A DNA stretch of 21,819 nt from Parvularia atlantis (taxonomy: Eukaryota; Opisthokonta; Rotosphaerida). The notes beneath the pieces were generated by a model, which had not been told where the DNA came from, made no database searches, and was given only the letters and a program-made list of their open reading frames with translations. The position numbers and the translations under genes are program-made. Numbering within the stretch: the stretch's first letter is position 1; every line of letters starts with the position of its first letter. This document shows positions 17,601 to 21,819 of this stretch, in pieces. The stretch is from positions 1 through 21,819 of the forward strand of contig CALSCO010000128.1 in the NCBI GenBank assembly GCA_943704415.1. The letters run 5' to 3'.

Positions 17601-20101
17601 GCCCAGCATCTGCGCGAGGTGCTGCTGCCGTCGCTGGTGCGCGTTGCCGCCGATGGTGCAAATGCGTGAATGTCTGACCTGTCGTGGCAGGCTGTGCAGC
17701 TCGCGACGCTGCAGACACTGCCGCTGGACTCGGCGCAGCTCACGCTCGTGTTGCACGCGCACGGGATCAACTGCCGCTACCTGGGCGAGCTGACACGGCT
17801 GCTGCTTAAGCGGCTGGACACGGAGCAGCGCGAGAAGGCCGCGATTGAGTTCGCGGTCGGCCTGGTCGTGACCGAGATGATTGTGCGCGGCGCAAAGCAC
17901 GTCTGGCGGGCCGAGGTGCGCACGTTGTGCCGACCGGGCGCGCGATGAAACGTCGACGCGCCGCAGGCCGCCAAACTGTCGCCGGACGAAATGGCGCCGT
18001 TCAGCGCGCACTTCCTGTCGTGCTTCCTCAGCTCGAGCACCGAGCCGTGCGCCGGCGTTCATCGCGTGCGATTGCTGCTGACTGACTATGCGCGCCACAG
18101 GACTGCGCAGGCAACGCCGACGCTGCAGGCCGCCGCAAAGGCCGTCAACGGGAAGAACGCGACGAGCGGGGGCGCGAGCAAGAAGAAAAAGAGTGCCGCG
18201 AAGGGTGCGCACGGCAAGGTGCGCTGCGACAACTGGGTATGCATGCGGCTGACGAGACGCGACGCAGGAGAACGCGTCTGAGGCGACAACGGCGAGTGTC
18301 GCCGCGCCGCCCCTGCTCGACGCGCTGCCCGTGGGCGAGTGGGCCAGGCTGACGCCCAAGGGCCTGTGGGGGCGCATCCAGACGGCACGCTGTGCTGCCG
18401 CTCGGTGTGCGGACGCTGACAGTGCACGCGTGCGCAGGAGGTTCGGCAGCGTTTCCGCTTCGCCGTCGACCCGCAGCAGTGGGCACCGTGGGCGGGCGGA
18501 CGGCTGCGGGGCCGCAAGATCGCACTGCTGCGTGCCGTGTGCCTCAAGACGGGCATCCAGGTGTGGCAGGGCGGGCTACGTCGTGGAAGCATCGCTAACA
18601 CAGAGCGTGCGCGCACTAGGTTGGCGCGACGGCGTACGACTTTGCGCGCCCGTTCACGGCCGACGATATCGTGGGCCTTGTGCCGACGTTCAAGTTTACG
18701 TCGCCGCGCGTGCGTCCACGGTCAGGCACAGTTGCCCGCTCTTTGTTGACAGGTTGCGCAAGGCGACGGACGCGCAGCAGCTGTTTGAGGTGTGCCGCGT
18801 GCGGCTGGCGCAGACGGACGAGGAGCCGAAGGTGGACGCGATCCGGAGCCTGCTGCAGGACACACTCGCAATCTTCACGCAAGTCTACACGCCCGTGCAC
18901 CCCGAGGTCGTTACCGTGCACTGGTGCGTCGCTGACGAGCGGCCTAAGTGTGCGTGTGGGTGTGGGTGTCGTGTCTCACGCGTGGACGCGCACCAGCACG
19001 CTCGCGCTGCTGCTGTACCGCATGGGCCAGCACGAGGCTGCTATTTTCCACCAGCAGAAGGCCGCCATGCTCGCCGAGCGCGCGTACGGCCTGGACCACC
19101 ACGAGACGGCGCGCATTTACGTGCGTCTCTGCCGTGTGTACAGTCGCGGTCGATTGGTTTTAACTCGCGCGCGTGGGTGCAGGCCAATCTGGCCATCTTC
19201 TGCCACGGCCACGGGCGCATCACCGCGGCCGTGCGGTACATGGAGCGCGCGTGGCTGCTCAACACGCTCATCTGTGGCTCGGACGACCACCCAGACCTTG
19301 CGATTGGCAAGGTGCGCCGGCCCGTGATCGCATGTACGCGTGTGCATGTTGACCGCCGCCGCAGACCAACACGGGCTTCATCCTGCAGAGCGCGGGCGAC
19401 AACGAGACCGCGACCAAGTTCCTGCTGGGCGCGGCTGAGACGCACAAGCTGTACCTGGGCGAGCTTCATCCGCAGCTGGCACGCGAGTGCGTCACGCTGC
19501 TGTTTCTGCGATCTTTTTTGTACACAATGACTGACGCGTGCACGCCAGCCAACGACTTCTCGCGCGCCACTTTGCGCTCAAGGGCGACTTTAAGCGTGCG
19601 CTGCAAGAGGAGAAGAAGGTCTACCGGATCTACTTGTCGCTGGTGCGCGCGGTTGGGACAGGTCCGTGTGCAGCGTGAATGATCCGCGCGGCAGTTTGGC
19701 GAGGGCGACCAGCGCACGCAAGACAGCGACGAGTTCCTCAAGAACCTGACCGACGCGGCCGTGAAAACGGCGCGAAGCCAGCAGGTGCGGCGGGCCGCGT
19801 GGTGGTGGCGTGGCAGCCGTGTGGCTGACGCGCGCCGCATCAGGAGCAGCTCATGCGCCGCATCCAGGCCTCGGTGCGCGTGACCGCTCGCAGGGTTGCG
19901 CAGTGCGGCTGACACGGCGTGCAACAGGGCGCGATGATGCCGATGCCCGTCGGTGCATCTGGCGACCGCACGCCCCGGCGCGGCAACAACAAGACCGAGT
20001 CGAGCAAGGCGGCGCCGCCACTCGCACGCACGTCCACAACGAGTGCGTCCTCGAGCGCGACCGTCACGCCGGCCAACATGCGTGTGCGCAAGCAACAGTG
20101 A
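14616..20101 (+). CDS. CLUH: CLU/CLUH, clustered mitochondria protein
   Basis: CLU is a large cytosolic RNA-binding protein that governs mRNAs of mitochondrial proteins and mitochondrial distribution. Thirty exons give 1297 aa: 14616-14717, 14772-14867, 14922-15069, 15119-15271, 15332-15627, 15679-15810, 15859-15939, 15995-16108, 16168-16356, 16411-16778, 16833-16887, 16940-17081, 17140-17223, 17277-17355, 17421-17469, 17517-17636, 17691-17915, 17967-18065, 18111-18218, 18268-18384, 18438-18560, 18620-18709, 18763-18923, 18997-19120, 19183-19311, 19365-19486, 19549-19642, 19695-19784, 19844-19873, 19928-20101. Landmarks: N-terminal LPDG domain and PYTERLARLHV; WNPPP and TASTRGFYVNRST; the CLU core QMRDWNEEYQLAR to VVDYCGWRVTAQSVVPGIL and YGSIDNG; HGINCRYLGEL; CLKTGIQ; TPR-like repeats from about 1040. 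Intron 18385-18437 appears to be GC-AG. Intron 18066-18110 (45 nt) is in frame and stop-free. Confidence 0.97.
18385..18437 (+). other. GC-AG intron in CLU
   Basis: The donor reads ACG|GCACGC, the same six bases as in the PAN3 case, and the acceptor is GTGCGCAG. It joins LWGRIQT to EVRQRFRFAVDP in frame. The nearby GT dinucleotides at 18391 and 18406 do not keep frame with this acceptor. Confidence 0.65.
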
Positions 20102-20411
20102 CCGTAGCAGGCATGTGGCATGTGGCATGTGCACGCCGACAAGTGCGTGCGTAAACTTGGCACATGGCATGTGCACACAGGCGACAGGGTCATGGCAGCG
20201 GGGCGGGTAGAACGGCTCGATTGCGCTCGTTGTTGCGCGTCATCCTGTGCGCGGCGGTGCGTGAGCGCATTCACGCCGCTACGATGTCGCCCGCGCCCCA
20301 GGGCCACGTCGGCGCACACGCCGCGATCAACGTTCTGCATCCCCTTACACTCACTGTGTAGCAATCCAGGTACAGCGTGACGGACGAGCGGCAGATTGCA
20401 GCGGTTGCACC
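20102..20411. other. Intergenic region between CLU and CARS
   Basis: These 310 bp follow the CLU stop and must contain its 3' end and the CARS promoter. Near the CLU end is a cluster of GGCATGT units with a 12-bp direct repeat. The rest shows no gene I can support; a 65-residue open frame (20164-20361, +) lacks any recognisable features. Confidence 0.55.
20123..20176 (+). repeat. 12-bp direct repeat, TGGCATGTGCAC
   Basis: TGGCATGTGCAC occurs at 20123-20134 and 20165-20176, 30 bp apart. Extra GGCATGT copies precede the first, and a near-palindromic GCACATGGCATGTGC surrounds the second. It may be a protein-binding site in the CLU 3' region or CARS promoter. Confidence 0.6.
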
Positions 20412-21771
20412 ATGACGACAGAGAGAGCTCCGTGGCTCGACCCGGCGACGGCGACGGCGGGCGCGGCGGGCGCGGCGACGGGGCTGCGCCTGTTCAACAG
20501 CCTGACCAAGAACAAGGACCTGTTTGTGCCGAGCCGCCCCGGCCGCCAGGTGCGCTGGTACATCTGCGGCCCGACCGTGTACGACGCGGCGCACATGGGC
20601 CATGCGCGGTCCGTGCGGACGGTACTGCTCTGGCTGGCTCTTGCTGGCTCATGTCGCGCCCCGCCACGCGGGCGCAGCGCCTACATCACCTTCGACATCC
20701 TCCGTCGCGCCATGGAGCAGTACTTTGGCTACGACATCGTGTACCAGATGAACATCACCGACATCGACGACAAGGCGCGTGAGCGTGCTGGGGGTGCGGC
20801 TGGAGCTGAGCACGCCGCGGTAGATCATCCTCCGTGCGCGCCAGAACTACCTTTTTGACCAGTTTGTGGCGGGCGCGGAAGCGCCACTGTCGACCAAGTT
20901 CCTGGAGGACCTGTGCCTCCGCTGGACAAAGGTGAGGGGACCACGGTGGCGGCGGCTGACTTGGCTCACGACGTGAATGCGCGCGCGCGCAGTTTGTTGA
21001 GGCCAAGATCGGCGCGGGCATCGATCAACGGACGTGGGAGGTGCGGGCTGTCACGATGGCGACGCGCGGTCTGACGGGTGCAGCAGGCGCACACGTCGAC
21101 CGCCGAGTTCCAGCAACGCCTCAAGAACGATGCCAAGCTCAAGATGCACTACGAGGCTGCGGTGCGCCCTGGAGACAGCGCCAATCGCGCCTGCTCACCG
21201 GTGTGCACAGAGCGCCATGCACGAGGCGATAAAGGACGTGCGGCTGGACGAGCACAACGACGGCAAGGCGCTGCTGGAGGCCAGCCGCGACATTGTGGCG
21301 CCGCAGCTGGACGCCGAGGTGCGCACGCGCATGCGCCTGCAGAGCGCACGCCTGACACCTGATGCAGAGCGGTTCAACTGTGACCGATCACAAGATCTTC
21401 CAGGCGCTGACGGCGTTCTGGGAGGCCGACTTTCTGCGCGACATGGAACAGCTCAACGTGCGTACCCAGCGCGTGCACACTCGCGGGCGGGGCGGCTCAC
21501 AGTGCTGCAGGTGCGCCGGCCGGATGCGCTCACGCGCGTGACCGAGTACGTGCCCAAGATTGTCACGTACATAGAGAAGATCATCGCCAACGGCTACGCG
21601 TGCGTGCGAGGAGCTGGTCTCGCGCGCTTGTGCCGATGAACCGCGGCCGCACGCAGATACGTCGCCAATGGCTCGGTCTACTTTGACGTCGAGGCTTTCC
21701 ACGGCAAGGACGGCCACTTTTACGCCAAGCTCGAGCCGTCGTCGGCGCACAACACGCAGCTGCTCGAGGAG
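20412..21771 (+). CDS. CARS1: Cysteinyl-tRNA synthetase, 3' cut by contig end
   Basis: This class I synthetase charges tRNA-Cys with cysteine; the form here matches the eukaryotic cytosolic type. Exons seen: 20412-20608, 20678-20774, 20824-20931, 20993-21040, 21084-21161, 21211-21318, 21368-21457, 21511-21599, 21657-21771; 310 aa, under half of the usual length. The first residues are unstructured, followed by [34 protein letters not shown] holds the zinc-ligand Cys (C52) and the HxGH signature (61-64). NITDIDDK and [14 protein letters not shown] follow, then the eukaryotic insertion, [30 protein letters not shown] and [10 protein letters not shown]. The KMSKS loop and anticodon domain lie beyond the edge. 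The contig ends inside the ninth intron, which starts at 21772. Intron 20775-20823 is GC-AG. Confidence 0.96.
20775..20823 (+). other. GC-AG intron in CARS
   Basis: The donor reads AAG|GCGCGT and the acceptor CGCGGTAG. It joins NITDIDDK directly to IILRARQN, a block conserved without gaps in cytosolic cysteinyl-tRNA synthetases. No GT donor in this stretch is in the right phase, which makes this the best supported GC-AG case here. Confidence 0.85.
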
Positions 21772-21819
21772 GTGCGCAAGCGCTGTGCTATGCCTGGTCT
21801 GCCTGTCTCACGAAGGGGG

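Noticed and set aside
18205-18267. First GTGCG after the Lys cluster in CLU as donor
   Set aside because: It leads to an immediate stop; the second GTGCG at 18219 keeps frame.
686-20101. A functional cluster for RNA metabolism
   Set aside because: The genes are ordinary housekeeping loci on both strands; sharing a broad theme is not evidence of a coordinated system.
20164-20361. 65-residue frame between CLU and CARS
   Set aside because: Arg/His-rich composition, no splice logic and no family resemblance.
1-21819. Transposons, viral remnants, CRISPR arrays, tRNA or rRNA genes
   Set aside because: I looked for reverse transcriptase, integrase or capsid-like frames, terminal repeats, spaced repeats and cloverleaf-like segments, and saw none.

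Overview
This is a piece of a GC-rich, intron-dense nuclear genome from a eukaryote, most likely a unicellular one. It carries nine protein genes, and my gene models contain about 93 introns of roughly 40-77 nt. The introns share an unusual look: the donor is mostly GTGCG, a CTGAC-like branch element lies close to a GC-rich ...GCAG acceptor, and there is no clear pyrimidine tract. The gene set (PAN3, RABL6, TCF25, CLU/CLUH, a CRP-type LIM protein, an HSD17B10-like dehydrogenase and a cytosolic-type cysteinyl-tRNA synthetase) suits an opisthokont or opisthokont-related protist. I cannot name the species. A G15 run opens the window and a G run closes it, and the genes at both ends are cut, so this looks like a whole contig.

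Layout. 33-620 (+) is a CRP-type LIM protein, cut at its 5' end. 686-3174 (+) is PAN3. 3365-4083 (+) is a small multi-pass membrane protein that I do not recognise. 4183-5419 (-) is the HSD17B10-like enzyme, convergent with the previous gene, and its last 63 bp are tandemly duplicated downstream. 5420-5848 is intergenic and holds a fragment of a small Zys3-like hydrophobic protein, an inverted repeat and a TC tract. 5849-9905 (+) is a long RABL6 GTPase. 10022-11838 (-) is an unrecognised nuclear-type protein. 11861-14500 (-) is TCF25, whose stop lies only 22 bp before the start of that unknown gene. 14616-20101 (+) is CLU with 30 exons, divergent from TCF25 across 115 bp. 20412-21771 (+) is the 5' part of cysteinyl-tRNA synthetase, running off the contig inside an intron.

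How the genes relate. Several products act in mRNA turnover and translation: PAN3 in poly(A) shortening, TCF25 as the Rqc1 homologue in ribosome quality control, CLU on mRNAs for mitochondrial proteins, and CARS in tRNA charging. The HSD17B10-like protein is a mitochondrial-type enzyme. I see no operon or cassette. The neighbourhood looks like a compact housekeeping region in which genes are separated by 22-430 bp. The main novelty is in the splice signals, including a class of GC-AG introns, and in several small duplications.

The exon models come from reading frame continuity, splice consensus and remembered protein family sequences. No alignment or transcript data were available.
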